The notes under the pieces: generated by a model
Database searches by the model: none
What the model saw: the letters and a program-made list of their open reading frames with translations, nothing else
What the model was told of the DNA's origin: nothing
Program-made: the position numbers and the translations under genes
Source: Paenibacillus marchantiophytorum
Lineage (GTDB): Bacteria; Bacillota; Bacilli; Paenibacillales; NBRC-103111
Assembly (NCBI RefSeq): GCF_014640555.1
Contig: NZ_BMHE01000016.1
Span: 32,036 to 96,035, forward strand
DNA: 64,000 nucleotides
Reading direction: 5' to 3'
Part shown: in pieces, positions 25,015 through 33,602 of the stretch
Position numbering within the stretch: position 1 is the stretch's first letter
How the letters are laid out: each line of letters begins with the position of its first letter

Positions 25015-25836
25015 CTATAAGCCAACTTCCTGTTCACTCCACGTCCAGAAGCGATGTGCCATATCTGCATCTTGCGCCCTCTTCGAGATGGGCGCTATTT
25101 TTTTCTTATACCAATATTCGCCGCTAATCGTTTGTACGTCCTGACTGGTGGACAAATAAATCGCTGTTTCTGCGCCTTGCGCCGGCGTCAGGAAAAATGG
25201 TTTAAGCAGCCGGAGCATGAACATGTCATCGGTGATGGTCGTTCCGACGGCTCCTGGATGCAGGGCGTTGACCGTGGTTGTGGTGCCCGTTAGTCGCTTG
25301 GCCAACTCACGCGTGAACCAAATATTCGCAATTTTGGATTGCGCATACGCTTTCCACACACTGAATCCTTGTGTCAGGTAAGGGTTATCGAAATCGAAGC
25401 GCCCGTTCTTATGGGAGCTGGAGGAGACGTTCACGATCCGACCATGCGGCGCACGGATAATGGCCTCTAAGAGCAGGTTGGTCAGGAGGAAGTGACCAAG
25501 ATGATTGATGCCTGTCATGGCCTCGAAGCCATCGGATGTTGTTTGCCGCTTCTTGGTGATTACCCCGGCGTTGTTGATGAGCACATCGAGCACTTGGTGC
25601 TTGGCAAGGAAATCCTCGGCGAAGGCGCGGATATTCGCTAGCGACCCTAAATCGCAAAGCATCAGCTCTATGCGATCGGATCCGCTTTGCTGTCGCGCCT
25701 CGGCCAGCGCAAGCTCACCCCTTTGCTTGCTGCGGCAGAGCATAATAACATGTGAACCTTTGCGGGCTAGGGCGACGGTGGTTGCCAGTCCTATCCCAGA
25801 GTTGGCTCCGGTAACAATAACGGTTGGGTGATGCAT
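25015..25836 (-). CDS. Short-chain dehydrogenase/reductase, copy A
   Basis: This 273-residue classical-size SDR has the cofactor motif TGANSGIGLATTVAL at residues 9-23, NNAGVITKK near 88, catalytic Ser in VNVSSSSHKNG near 140 and YAQSK (Tyr-x3-Lys) near 164. The sequence CRSKQRGELA after beta 2 suggests NADP preference, as in the retinol dehydrogenase-like branch. ATG 25836 follows AAGGAGGCGTCCGT, nearly the same leader as the upstream paralogue. It is the downstream member of a tandem pair 62 bp apart. The substrate is unknown. Confidence 0.9.
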   Translation of the reverse strand: MHHPTVIVTGANSGIGLATTVALARKGSHVIMLCRSKQRGELALAEARQQSGSDRIELMLCDLGSLANIRAFAEDFLAKHQVLDVLINNAGVITKKRQTTSDGFEAMTGINHLGHFLLTNLLLEAIIRAPHGRIVNVSSSSHKNGRFDFDNPYLTQGFSVWKAYAQSKIANIWFTRELAKRLTGTTTTVNALHPGAVGTTITDDMFMLRLLKPFFLTPAQGAETAIYLSTSQDVQTISGEYWYKKKIAPISKRAQDADMAHRFWTWSEQEVGL

Positions 25837-25898
25837 ACGGACGCCTCCTTAGATATTAATTCCATTATAGCATGGGGGATTGATTGTTTACTCTTCGC

Positions 25899-26741
25899 TC
25901 ACTTCATGCCGACTTCGCCTTCACTCCAAGCCCAGAAGCGACGCGCCATCTCGCCGTCTTGGGCGCGAGCTGAAACAGGAGCTGTCTTGCTCCTGTAGAA
26001 GTATTCGCCGCTGACCGTCCGCACATCCGGGCTGGTTGCCAAATAAACCGCCGTCTCCGCGCCTTGCGCCGGCGTCAGGAAAAAAGGCCGCAGCAACCGA
26101 TACACGGCCTTCCCGAATCCGGTGTCGCGATTGACACCGAGGTTCGTGCCGACCGCGCCTGGATGCAGCGCGTTGACCGTGGCTGTCGTGTCCGCTAGTC
26201 GCTGGGCCAGCTCACGGGTAAACCAGATATTCGCAATTTTGGATTGCGCATAGCCTCTCCACACCGTGAACCCGCGCATCAGGTACGGGTTGTCGAAGTC
26301 GAAGCGCCCGATCTTATGGGCGCCGGAGGAGACATTCACGATCCGCCCCTGCGGAGCGCGGACGATGGCTTCAAGCAGCAGGTTGGTCAGCAGGAAGTGA
26401 CCCAAATGATTGACGCCCGTCATGGCTTCGAAGCCGTCAGACGTGGTTTGCCGCTTCACGGTGACGACACCGGCGTTGTTGATCAGAACATCGAGCACCG
26501 GATGCTTGGCGAGGAACGCCTCGGCGAACGCGCGAATGCTTGCGAGTGAGCCCAGGTCGCATAGCATGAGCTCCATGCGTTCGGAACCGCTTTGCTTCTT
26601 CGCTTCGGCTAGCGCCAGTTCTCCCCTGTGCTTGCTGCGGCACAGCATAATGACATGAGCGCCTTGTTGTGCAAGGGCGACGGTGGTTGCCAGCCCCATT
26701 CCGGAGTTGGCTCCAGTGATCAATACAGTTTGATTGTGCAT
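25899..26741 (-). CDS. Short-chain dehydrogenase/reductase, copy B
   Basis: This 280-residue SDR is about 75 percent identical to copy A by eye. TGANSGMGLATTVAL, CRSKHRGELALAEAKKQ, NNAGVVTVKR, VNVSSGAHKIG and YAQSK sit at equivalent positions. The main difference is about six extra residues after HPGAVGTN (near residue 200), in the variable substrate lid, so the two enzymes could differ in substrate. ATG 26741 follows AAAGGAGGCGTCCGC. The copy A gene lies 62 bp downstream and the pair probably shares a transcript. Confidence 0.9.
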   Translation of the reverse strand: MHNQTVLITGANSGMGLATTVALAQQGAHVIMLCRSKHRGELALAEAKKQSGSERMELMLCDLGSLASIRAFAEAFLAKHPVLDVLINNAGVVTVKRQTTSDGFEAMTGVNHLGHFLLTNLLLEAIVRAPQGRIVNVSSGAHKIGRFDFDNPYLMRGFTVWRGYAQSKIANIWFTRELAQRLADTTATVNALHPGAVGTNLGVNRDTGFGKAVYRLLRPFFLTPAQGAETAVYLATSPDVRTVSGEYFYRSKTAPVSARAQDGEMARRFWAWSEGEVGMK

Positions 26742-26795
26742 GCGGACGCCTCCTTTGTATTTTTATTCCATTATAGCTGATGGATACCGTATCTG

Positions 26796-26826
26796 TATTG
26801 TCTGCATTGTCTGCATTGTCTGTTGG
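26796..26826. repeat. 9-bp short tandem repeat
   Basis: Three units of about ATTGTCTGC run in the gap between the SDR and DinB genes. It has no coding meaning and may be a slippage site. Confidence 0.6.
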
Positions 26827-26873
26827 CGTGACGAAGTTTAGGTTTGATGTACGGAAAAGCAAGGCAACAAAAA

Positions 26874-26902
26874 AACCGCCAAGGGTTAGCCCCGAGGCGG
26901 TT
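26874..26902 (-). terminator. Terminator of the DinB gene
   Basis: AACCGCC (26874-26880) pairs with GGCGGTT (26896-26902). The A run before it gives a U tract on the minus strand, 10 bp past the DinB stop. Confidence 0.75.
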
Positions 26903-26911
26903 ATCCAGTTG

Positions 26912-27412
26912 TTAAACCAAAGGCTCCATGCCTTGTGCGATCCAATCCTCGCGAGTCGGACCATAGATGTCCGGTACACGAAGACCGGCTTGACGCATAA
27001 GAACGATCATTTCACCACGGTGATGAATCTCATGGGAGATCAGAATCCGCAGTGTCGTTGCGTTCTTCCACTGTTCACCATACATATCGGCGGATTCAGC
27101 CAAGGATTCATCTGTCCACTGGGAATGGATGGCACTCGTTAACCCGGCAGCAGCAGCACGGTAAGTGTCAGCGATAGTTTTGGCTGAAGCAGGAGCGTGA
27201 TGTTCACCTCCCGGAGGGTCAAACGTTAACCCCGTGCGTGAAAGCATTTCATGAATTGTAGTCGCGATGTGCCAACCTAACTGTCCTAGCGAGCGGAAAT
27301 CAGGGGCGATTTTTTGGCTATGTGAAGCATCTGTCAGGGTGTCCAACACGCGTTGGGTCGATTGATTTTCTCGGGTCCATTCGTTGACGAAATCTTGAAT
27401 TGTTGTGAACAT
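26912..27412 (-). CDS. DinB superfamily protein
   Basis: This 166-residue four-helix DinB-like protein belongs to a cytosolic superfamily of putative metal-dependent thiol transferases or stress enzymes. The three metal-ligand histidines are in place: one in LGQLGWHIATTIHE near residue 48 and two in ILISHEIHHRGEMIVLMRQAG near 128-132. YGPTREDWIAQGMEP closes the protein. ATG 27412 follows TAAGGAGGCCCACAC. It lies 95 bp downstream of a WYL-type regulator gene on the same strand, a common pairing that suggests the regulator controls it. The reaction is unknown. Confidence 0.85.
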   Translation of the reverse strand: MFTTIQDFVNEWTRENQSTQRVLDTLTDASHSQKIAPDFRSLGQLGWHIATTIHEMLSRTGLTFDPPGGEHHAPASAKTIADTYRAAAAGLTSAIHSQWTDESLAESADMYGEQWKNATTLRILISHEIHHRGEMIVLMRQAGLRVPDIYGPTREDWIAQGMEPLV

Positions 27413-27507
27413 GTGTGGGCCTCCTTAAGGTTTTTCGACAGGTTAACTGGCATCGTAAGCCATAGATTCAGTATAGACAAACTCTACTGACAACATAGTG
27501 TCAGTGG

Positions 27508-28434
27508 TCATGAATAGAGTTGAACAATTTTTTCGGCCTTCTCTTTGATGGCAGCAGCAAGGTGGAGCGGTTCCAGGATGAGCACGCTTGGACCATATCC
27601 AAGCAGCAAGCCATGAAGCCAAGGATCATCAGGTTGTCTAGCGGTAACGATCATCGAACCGTCAGACTGATAATCAATCTGTTGCGATTGGAAGTAGTCT
27701 TCAATTTGCGCTTGGATGTTAGGCTGAGCATGAAGCACGAGTGTAATGAGGGATTCCGGGTCTCGGTTGCCCATGCCGTGATGAAGCGATTCAATCGTCT
27801 CTGTTTTCCGCTCAAACGTCTGGGAGAGCACGTTAAGTTCCTTCATCCGGGATAAGCGGAAAATGCGAAAATCCTCCCGCAGCAAGCAGTATCCATATAA
27901 ATACCAGCCGAATCCTTTGGCCACGATGCTCAGGGGTTCCGCTGTTCGCACGGACTGCTCGCTTTGCGAAGAAATATATTGAAAGCTGATTTGTCTGGAT
28001 TCTTTGATAGCGGTACGAAGTGTATTTAATTTCACTTTCTCATGATCGCCACCCCGCCAAGGGTTCATATCGATGACCAATTGATCATGCAAGGAGTGAT
28101 GCTCCGATTTGGCAACAAGCGCGCCAACTTTATCGAGCAAGGAGCTGACTTCCTGATCGCCTACGGTGGAACGAATTCCTTTGAGGCCGACAATGATGGA
28201 TTGGAGCTCTTCGAGGGAGAGAAACTGGCGTTCCAGTCGATATTGATCCATGATTTCATAGCCGCCATTTAAACCCGCATAAGAAGCGATGGGAATTCCC
28301 GCTTGGTTAATGGCCTCAACGTCGCGATAGACGGTGCGTAAGGAGACTTCAAAGCGTTCAGATAGTTCCAATGCGCTAATTCTTCTTCGATTCAAAAGCA
28401 GCATCGTGATGGCAAGCAGACGATCTATTTTCAA
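27508..28434 (-). CDS. WYL domain transcriptional regulator (YafY-type)
   Basis: This 308-residue regulator has an N-terminal HTH_11 winged helix (RRISALELSERFEVSLRTVYRDVEAI) and a GYEIMDQYRLE linker. A WYL domain lies near residues 135-205 with ISFQYISS and GFGWYLYGYCLLREDFRIFRLSRM, and a C-terminal extension follows. Upstream ATG codons lie in the ribosome binding sequence GATGAGGTG, so TTG 28434 is chosen. It diverges from the amidase gene and precedes DinB. WYL regulators sense nucleic acid or small ligands and are often tied to DNA-damage or detoxification genes. Confidence 0.87.
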   Translation of the reverse strand: MKIDRLLAITMLLLNRRRISALELSERFEVSLRTVYRDVEAINQAGIPIASYAGLNGGYEIMDQYRLERQFLSLEELQSIIVGLKGIRSTVGDQEVSSLLDKVGALVAKSEHHSLHDQLVIDMNPWRGGDHEKVKLNTLRTAIKESRQISFQYISSQSEQSVRTAEPLSIVAKGFGWYLYGYCLLREDFRIFRLSRMKELNVLSQTFERKTETIESLHHGMGNRDPESLITLVLHAQPNIQAQIEDYFQSQQIDYQSDGSMIVTARQPDDPWLHGLLLGYGPSVLILEPLHLAAAIKEKAEKIVQLYS

Positions 28435-28548
28435 AGACAGACACCTCATCATTATTTTCAATCCTATCTATCATAATAACCCAAATCGGAAAGGAAAAAC
28501 GAGGGGAACAGGGAATTGTTTACAAATGGGAAATGGAGGGATTTAGCG

Positions 28549-29991
28549 ATGACAGGCAAATCGGTTGATTGGATCGTGGAAGCAGACATCAGTATCCTGC
28601 AGCAGGCGATGGAACGGGGCGAAAGCGATGCCGTGGAGTTAGTTCATTTGTATTTAAAACGAATAGAAGTCTACGATAGCAAGATTCATGCTGTATTGGA
28701 ACTGAATCCAGACGCTCTGGAGATAGCCAGGCAGTTGGATCTTGAACGTCAGGAAAGAGGCCCTCGCGGCCCCTTGCATGGCATTCCTATCCTGCTCAAA
28801 GATAACATCGACACAGGGGACCGTATGCATACTAGTGGGGGTTCTTTGGCACTAGCAGACTCGAAAGCCTCAGCGGATTCCTTCGTAGCGGCCAAGCTGC
28901 GGGAGGCAGGGGCTGTGTTGCTAGGGAAAGTGAACATGACGGAATGGGCCAATTTCATGGCCGTAGCGATGCCCTCGGGTTATAGCTCCAGAGGCGGTCA
29001 GGTGCTAAACCCGTATGGCCCGGGCCAATTCGATGTGGGTGGCTCCAGTGCAGGTTCAGGCGCTGCGGTTGCAGCTTGTTTTGCTGCTGCTTCAATTGGG
29101 ACAGAAACATCGGGTTCAATTGTGAATCCTGCGCATCGCAACAGCATAGTTGGCTTAAAGCCAACCGTAGGCTTAATTAGCCGAGCAGGTATCATTCCGA
29201 TTTCACATACGCAGGATACACCGGGACCGATGACGCGGACAGTGGCAGATGCGGCTATCGTATTGGGTGCTCTAACTGGTGTCGACGAACGAGATCCTCT
29301 GAGTTTGGCGAGCGAAGGGAAGAGTCTTAGAGATTATACGTCCTTTTTGGATAAAAAGGGGCTTGAAGGCGCCAGAATCGGTATTCCCCGGTGGTTCTAT
29401 CAGAATTTGAAAGAGGATGAACGCATCGTGGCGGAGAGAGCTATCGACGTCCTGCGGGGGCAGGGGGCGGTCATCGTTGATCCCGTATCCATCCCTTGTG
29501 AGCGAGAGAAATGGAATTTCGATGTCCTGCGCCATGAGTTCAAAAAAGATCTGAACGATTACCTGGCTCGGTTAGATGCCTCTCTATCTGTTCATTCTTT
29601 GGAAGAAGTTATTGCTTACAATGATCAGCATGCTGATAAAGCCTTGGTCTACGGGCAGGATACTTTGATCTGGTCGGAAGAGACGAGCGGTACGCTGACG
29701 GAAGAAAGCTATCACGAGAGCTTGCGCAAGTATCAGAATCTCACCCGAGCGCAGGGTATTGATCATGTACTGTCCGAGCATCGACTCGATGCTCTGTTCT
29801 TTCCGGGGGATGAAGGAGAGGACATCGCGGCGAGAGCGGGCTATCCGCTCTTGATCGTCCCGGCTGGCTTTACAGAAGCAGGTCCGATGGGCGTCATGTT
29901 CGCTGCTGGGGCTTATAGCGAGCCGACGCTGATTAAGTTGGCTTACGCTTTCGAGCAGGCAACTCACTATCGGAAGGCTCCAGTGTTGTAG
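28549..29991 (+). CDS. Amidase signature family hydrolase
   Basis: This 480-residue amidase hydrolyses carboxamides through a Ser-cisSer-Lys triad. The Lys is in GIPILLKDNIDTG near residue 83, the cis-Ser in DVGGSSAGSGAAVAA near 165 and the nucleophile in GTETSGSIVNPAH near 190. HTQDTPGPMTRTVADAA near 225 is the family helix. Eleven residues before ATG 28549 are excluded because GGAGGG sits 9 bp upstream of that ATG. The natural substrate is unknown; GatA is unlikely because gatB and gatC are not adjacent. Confidence 0.9.
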   Translation: MTGKSVDWIVEADISILQQAMERGESDAVELVHLYLKRIEVYDSKIHAVLELNPDALEIARQLDLERQERGPRGPLHGIPILLKDNIDTGDRMHTSGGSLALADSKASADSFVAAKLREAGAVLLGKVNMTEWANFMAVAMPSGYSSRGGQVLNPYGPGQFDVGGSSAGSGAAVAACFAAASIGTETSGSIVNPAHRNSIVGLKPTVGLISRAGIIPISHTQDTPGPMTRTVADAAIVLGALTGVDERDPLSLASEGKSLRDYTSFLDKKGLEGARIGIPRWFYQNLKEDERIVAERAIDVLRGQGAVIVDPVSIPCEREKWNFDVLRHEFKKDLNDYLARLDASLSVHSLEEVIAYNDQHADKALVYGQDTLIWSEETSGTLTEESYHESLRKYQNLTRAQGIDHVLSEHRLDALFFPGDEGEDIAARAGYPLLIVPAGFTEAGPMGVMFAAGAYSEPTLIKLAYAFEQATHYRKAPVL

Positions 29992-29999
29992 GTGCGCGA

Positions 30000-30044
30000 G
30001 AAGAGGCTGCCCACAAGGTTGAGAACCTTGTGGGCAGCCTCTTC
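30000..30044 (+). terminator. Bidirectional terminator between the amidase and quinone reductase genes
   Basis: GAAGAGGCTGCCCACAAGGT(T) pairs perfectly with (A)ACCTTGTGGGCAGCCTCTTC around a GAG loop, making a 21-bp stem. It serves the two convergent genes. Confidence 0.85.
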
Positions 30045-30050
30045 TTCGTA

Positions 30051-30602
30051 TTAATGCCCGGCTTTAAAATGAGGTGAATTCTCTGGGTCCAGCGCGTTAG
30101 TCACATATGCTTTGGCCGATAAGTCCAATTGTTCATCGGTGACTTGGTGTACCCCGTTGACCGAGTACGGTGTCAAGTAATGCGTGCCGATGAGGTTGCT
30201 CGTAGCTTGAAAAGGGCGCAGCAGCTCAGGCAAAGTGTAATGATTGTAGCCTCCTGGCGCGTAGGCTTTCTCTGGACCGCCGGTGGAGATGGCGATAAGC
30301 AAATCTTTGCCATGGAGCTTGTCTCCTTCGCTGCCGTAAGCCCAGCCATAAGTGAGGACGGCATCCAGCCATTTTTTGAGCAAAGGGGGCGAACTATACC
30401 AATAAAAAGGGAATTGCAGAATGATGCGATCATGGGCTTCCAAGAGCTTCTGCTCGGCTGCAACATCGATTTGCTCATCGGAATAAACGTCATATAGGCG
30501 GTGAACGGTTACATGTGCTTGCTTTTCCATTTCTTCCGCTAGACGGCGGTTTACACGCGAGGCGGATAAGTTAGGATGTGTTACAATAACCAAAGTTTTC
30601 AT
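30051..30602 (-). CDS. NAD(P)H quinone oxidoreductase, flavodoxin-like fold (KefF/MdaB type)
   Basis: This 183-residue FMN-binding flavodoxin-fold reductase begins TLVIVTHPNLSASRVNRRL (phosphate loop). It has IILQFPFYWYSSPPLLKKWLDAVL near residue 62 and ISTGGPEKAYAPGGYN near 106, both diagnostic of the KefF/MdaB/YwrO family. Members reduce quinones by two electrons or regulate Kef-type K+ efflux. No kef gene lies nearby. ATG 30602 follows AGGGGAGAG. Confidence 0.88.
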   Translation of the reverse strand: MKTLVIVTHPNLSASRVNRRLAEEMEKQAHVTVHRLYDVYSDEQIDVAAEQKLLEAHDRIILQFPFYWYSSPPLLKKWLDAVLTYGWAYGSEGDKLHGKDLLIAISTGGPEKAYAPGGYNHYTLPELLRPFQATSNLIGTHYLTPYSVNGVHQVTDEQLDLSAKAYVTNALDPENSPHFKAGH

Positions 30603-30735
30603 AGTTAATCTCTCCCCTATAGTGATCTACAAAATCCTATAGCTATATTTATCAAAAGTCAACGCGCCCAGTAAGCATACGATTTGGTAACTTTTGAAAT
30701 AATAAGCTGAATTCAATTGCGAAGGGGAGTCTAGA

Positions 30736-31548
30736 ATGAAATTTAGAAAGTTTACACCCGTTACCGTGCATAAAACAGCGGTCAGTTTGCTCATCAGCAG
30801 CCTCCTCCTCTGGGGTGGGGGATTCGCAGCTGCCGAAGAACTCCCGCCTCCTGCTGCACCTGCGCAGCAGGGGCAGCTGATTCAGACGAGAGAGATTGAT
30901 GTGACAGGTGACGGGAAACCGGACATCGTCTCTCTATTCGGTTCGAAGGCGGATACCAGCAGCCCATACTTTGATAAATTGTACATCGCTGTATCGGGAC
31001 AAGCGCAGCAGCAGGTCATTATCCCGCTCGAAGGCGGTTACAATCCGTATATGGCGTTCTGCGATTTCATCGGGGACAAGCTGCCGCAAATCTATGTCGC
31101 TGCGGAAACGGGGGGGAGTGGCGGACTTTCCTACTACTACATCTATTCTTTGAAGAATGATGTTCCTACCGCCATTCCACTGCCTGAGCCGCTTCGCGTC
31201 ACATCCACCTTCAAAAACAACTATAAGGTGAAGCTGAAGATCGAAGAAACCGGCAAATCGTTCCTCATTGATCTCAGCGATCGCAAGGACGATTACGAGA
31301 AGTTCGGCGTCTACAAAGACGGGAAAGTGGTCAAGCCGCTCATCGTAAATGTGGACGGTTACGGAGCCCTGAAACCGATTGATAAGGACAATGACGGCAT
31401 CTGCGAATTGATGGGCATTCAGCGTATTACTGGCATCGCCAATGCGGATACGATTGGATACGCCACTTCCATATGGAAATGGAAAAAAGGCAAATGGGTA
31501 CTGATGAAATCAGCCGTTGTCAAAAATTTGCCCAACAGCCCTCGTTAA
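30736..31548 (+). CDS. Secreted protein with FG-GAP/VCBS-like motifs
   Basis: This 270-residue exported protein has a signal peptide (basic start, hydrophobic VSLLISSLLLWGGGFAAA, cleavage near residue 34) and a Pro/Gln-rich linker. It then shows Ca-binding-like repeats, DVTGDGKPDIVSLFG near residue 56 and DKDNDGICELMG near 217, as in FG-GAP/VCBS domains. I see no catalytic motif. ATG 30736 follows GAAGGGGAG. It is monocistronic, with a terminator at 31557-31603, and probably binds a cell-wall or extracellular ligand. Confidence 0.75.
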   Translation: MKFRKFTPVTVHKTAVSLLISSLLLWGGGFAAAEELPPPAAPAQQGQLIQTREIDVTGDGKPDIVSLFGSKADTSSPYFDKLYIAVSGQAQQQVIIPLEGGYNPYMAFCDFIGDKLPQIYVAAETGGSGGLSYYYIYSLKNDVPTAIPLPEPLRVTSTFKNNYKVKLKIEETGKSFLIDLSDRKDDYEKFGVYKDGKVVKPLIVNVDGYGALKPIDKDNDGICELMGIQRITGIANADTIGYATSIWKWKKGKWVLMKSAVVKNLPNSPR

Positions 31549-31556
31549 TTGACCAA

Positions 31557-31603
31557 AAGAGGCTGCTCTCTAGGTTTGAACCTTTTGAGTCAGCCTCTTT
31601 TAG
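31557..31603 (+). terminator. Terminator between convergent genes at 31.6 kb
   Basis: AAAAGAGGCTG and CAGCCTCTTTTAG arms around a 20-nt loop lie just after the FG-GAP-like gene. The structure is also correctly placed for the minus-strand gene remnant. Confidence 0.75.
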
Positions 31604-31623
31604 CTTTTTACAAGAGGATAGGA

Positions 31624-32149
31624 TTATTGCAGTTTGAAATAAATATAGAGATCTTCGTACTCAAGCGTGCTGTCACTTCTTTTAAAAATAAGATAGTTCT
31701 CTTGTCCTTTAATCACGGGCAAAATGATTTTCCCGGAAGCGGAATAGGATTTGGATTCGCCTTCTTTTACTTTCGGGAAATCGGGCAGCGCATCATGAAT
31801 CTTTTTGTCCAGAGACCCTTCAAATCCGCTTGCATTCCCGCCAATAATATGATTTCCATCCGAGGTTTTACTTCCCCAGAGGTTCGGTGTGTACAGAGAC
31901 AAATACTGATCAGAGTAATAGGCGTCCGTTTTGCTGCCCTTTTTGAAGGTGGCATTGTCTACTTTCAAGGAAATATCGATTAACTTATATTCGATTAAGG
32001 CATTAGCTTCTGGTTTGCGGTAGCCGAGAGCCTCAATTTCAGTAGTAGAAATAGGTTTGACCGTATTAACGGTTACCGTGTATTTGGCAGAGGTGGTATT
32101 TTCTTCACCTTCTTTGTAATTGACCTTGTCCACATAGGTCCGTCTTCAT
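31624..32149 (-). pseudogene. Remnant of an exported protein gene, 5' region lost
   Basis: The readable frame (GTG 32133 to 31624, 169 residues) lacks any signal sequence and has no ribosome binding site. A good site, TAGGAGAGTAGACAG, instead precedes ATG 32149, which starts MKTDL.. in another frame and stops after 14 codons. This looks like an internal deletion that removed the signal peptide and shifted the frame. The surviving C-terminal part has beta-rich YKLIDISLKVDNATF and YLIFKRSDSTLEYEDLYIYF, reminiscent of DUF4352-like lipoprotein domains. I do not recognise the parent family for certain. Confidence 0.55.
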
Positions 32150-32288
32150 CTGTCTACTCTCCTATGTCTATCAAATGATTTTGTAATATATATCATACTA
32201 ACATAGCTCGTCAAATATTGTAAATAAACCTCCAACCCCACTTCTGCAAGTAGTAATTGGAGGTTATATAGGTAGATTACAAGGCAGC

Positions 32289-33518
32289 TTATACCCAGTT
32301 GCCCTTGCGGAACAAAGGTTCATGCGTCCCATCTTCATAGAGGCCGTCGATCTCCATATCGGCAGAGCCGATCATGAAGTCAACGTGGATGAGGCTTTTG
32401 TTGTAGCCATTCGCAGCCAATTCCTCCGCGCTCATCGTAGTTCCGCCCTCAATGGTGAATGGGTAGGAGTTGCCAAGGGCGATGTGGCAGGAAGCATTCT
32501 CGTCGAACAAGGTGTTGTAATAAATCAGCCCGGAATTCGAGATTGGGGAATCATCCGGCACAAGGGCCACTTCGCCTAAATAACGGGCGCCTTCATCCAT
32601 ATCCAGCATCTTGTTCAGCACTTCCTGCCCGACCTCGGCAGTCGCTTCGATCACGCGGCCGTTCTCGAATGTCAAGGTAAAGCCGTCGATTAACGAACCT
32701 TGGTAGCTTAGCGGCAATGTACTGCGGACCGTTCCGTTCGTGCCGCTGCGAGCAGGCATCGTGAAAACTTCTTCGGTCGGAATGTTGGGAATGAAGAAAG
32801 TTCCCGCCTTGGACTTGCTCCCTGCAGCCACCCACAGATGCTTGGCAGCCAATTCGATGTATAAATCGGTTCCTGCGCCTTTGAAATGCAGCTGCTTGAA
32901 CCTCTTCGCATTCAACATATCTTGTTTCGCCGTCAGCAAAGCAATATGCTCATTCCAAGCGGCGACCGGATCTGTTTTATCAACGCGTGTCAGTTTGAAA
33001 ATCTGTTCCCAGAGTTTGATGATGCGCTCCTGTTCGTTCAATTCGGGGAACACCTTGGCGGACCATTCCGCTGTCGGATAGGAAACCATCAGCCAGTTGA
33101 CCTGGTTGCTGCGCAGATACTTCAAGAATCCTTCACGCGCAGTGGCCGTCGTTTTGCTGGAGATGGCGACGCGCTCTTGATCAACATCTTTGAGCAAATC
33201 AGAATTAGGGGCATAGATTTGTAAAAAGGCTGCGCCTTCCTTAGCCATTTCTTCCATGCCATTCGCCCGCCACATTGGGTATTCCCGGAGAGTGGATTCA
33301 GGTGCATGCTTCATCCGCAGAGCCTTGACCTCATCGTCGTCCCAGTCGATTACGACATCTTTGGCACCGGCGTCATATGCCTTTTTGGTTAGTTTTCGCA
33401 CGAAATCGGCGCAGGCGATGGGGGTCATAATAACCACCGTTTGATCTTTTTGAACATTTAATCCTACTCGTATTGCGAGTTCTGCATATTTATCTAAATA
33501 ATGCTCGAATGTCTCCAT
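32289..33518 (-). CDS. M29 family aminopeptidase
   Basis: This 409-residue metallo-aminopeptidase (AmpS/aminopeptidase T family) has a family-typical length. It carries YAELAIRVGLNVQKDQTVVI near residue 11, VVIDWDDDEV near 56, and the metal-binding region around IPTEEVFTMPARSGTNGTV near 250, LGEVALVPDDSPIS near 318 and HIALGNSYP near 345. The C-terminal IHVDFMIGSADMEIDG is the signature tail. It acts in the cytosol on N-terminal residues of peptides. ATG 33518 follows AAAGGAG. A weak hairpin at 32226-32265 may end it. Confidence 0.92.
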   Translation of the reverse strand: METFEHYLDKYAELAIRVGLNVQKDQTVVIMTPIACADFVRKLTKKAYDAGAKDVVIDWDDDEVKALRMKHAPESTLREYPMWRANGMEEMAKEGAAFLQIYAPNSDLLKDVDQERVAISSKTTATAREGFLKYLRSNQVNWLMVSYPTAEWSAKVFPELNEQERIIKLWEQIFKLTRVDKTDPVAAWNEHIALLTAKQDMLNAKRFKQLHFKGAGTDLYIELAAKHLWVAAGSKSKAGTFFIPNIPTEEVFTMPARSGTNGTVRSTLPLSYQGSLIDGFTLTFENGRVIEATAEVGQEVLNKMLDMDEGARYLGEVALVPDDSPISNSGLIYYNTLFDENASCHIALGNSYPFTIEGGTTMSAEELAANGYNKSLIHVDFMIGSADMEIDGLYEDGTHEPLFRKGNWV

Positions 33519-33602
33519 CTGACCGGCTCCTTTATATTTTACTAAGATTTAGTGTATGATAGAAAATAAAACTTTAACCTGTGGGAGAAAGGCTGGCGGA
33601 AT

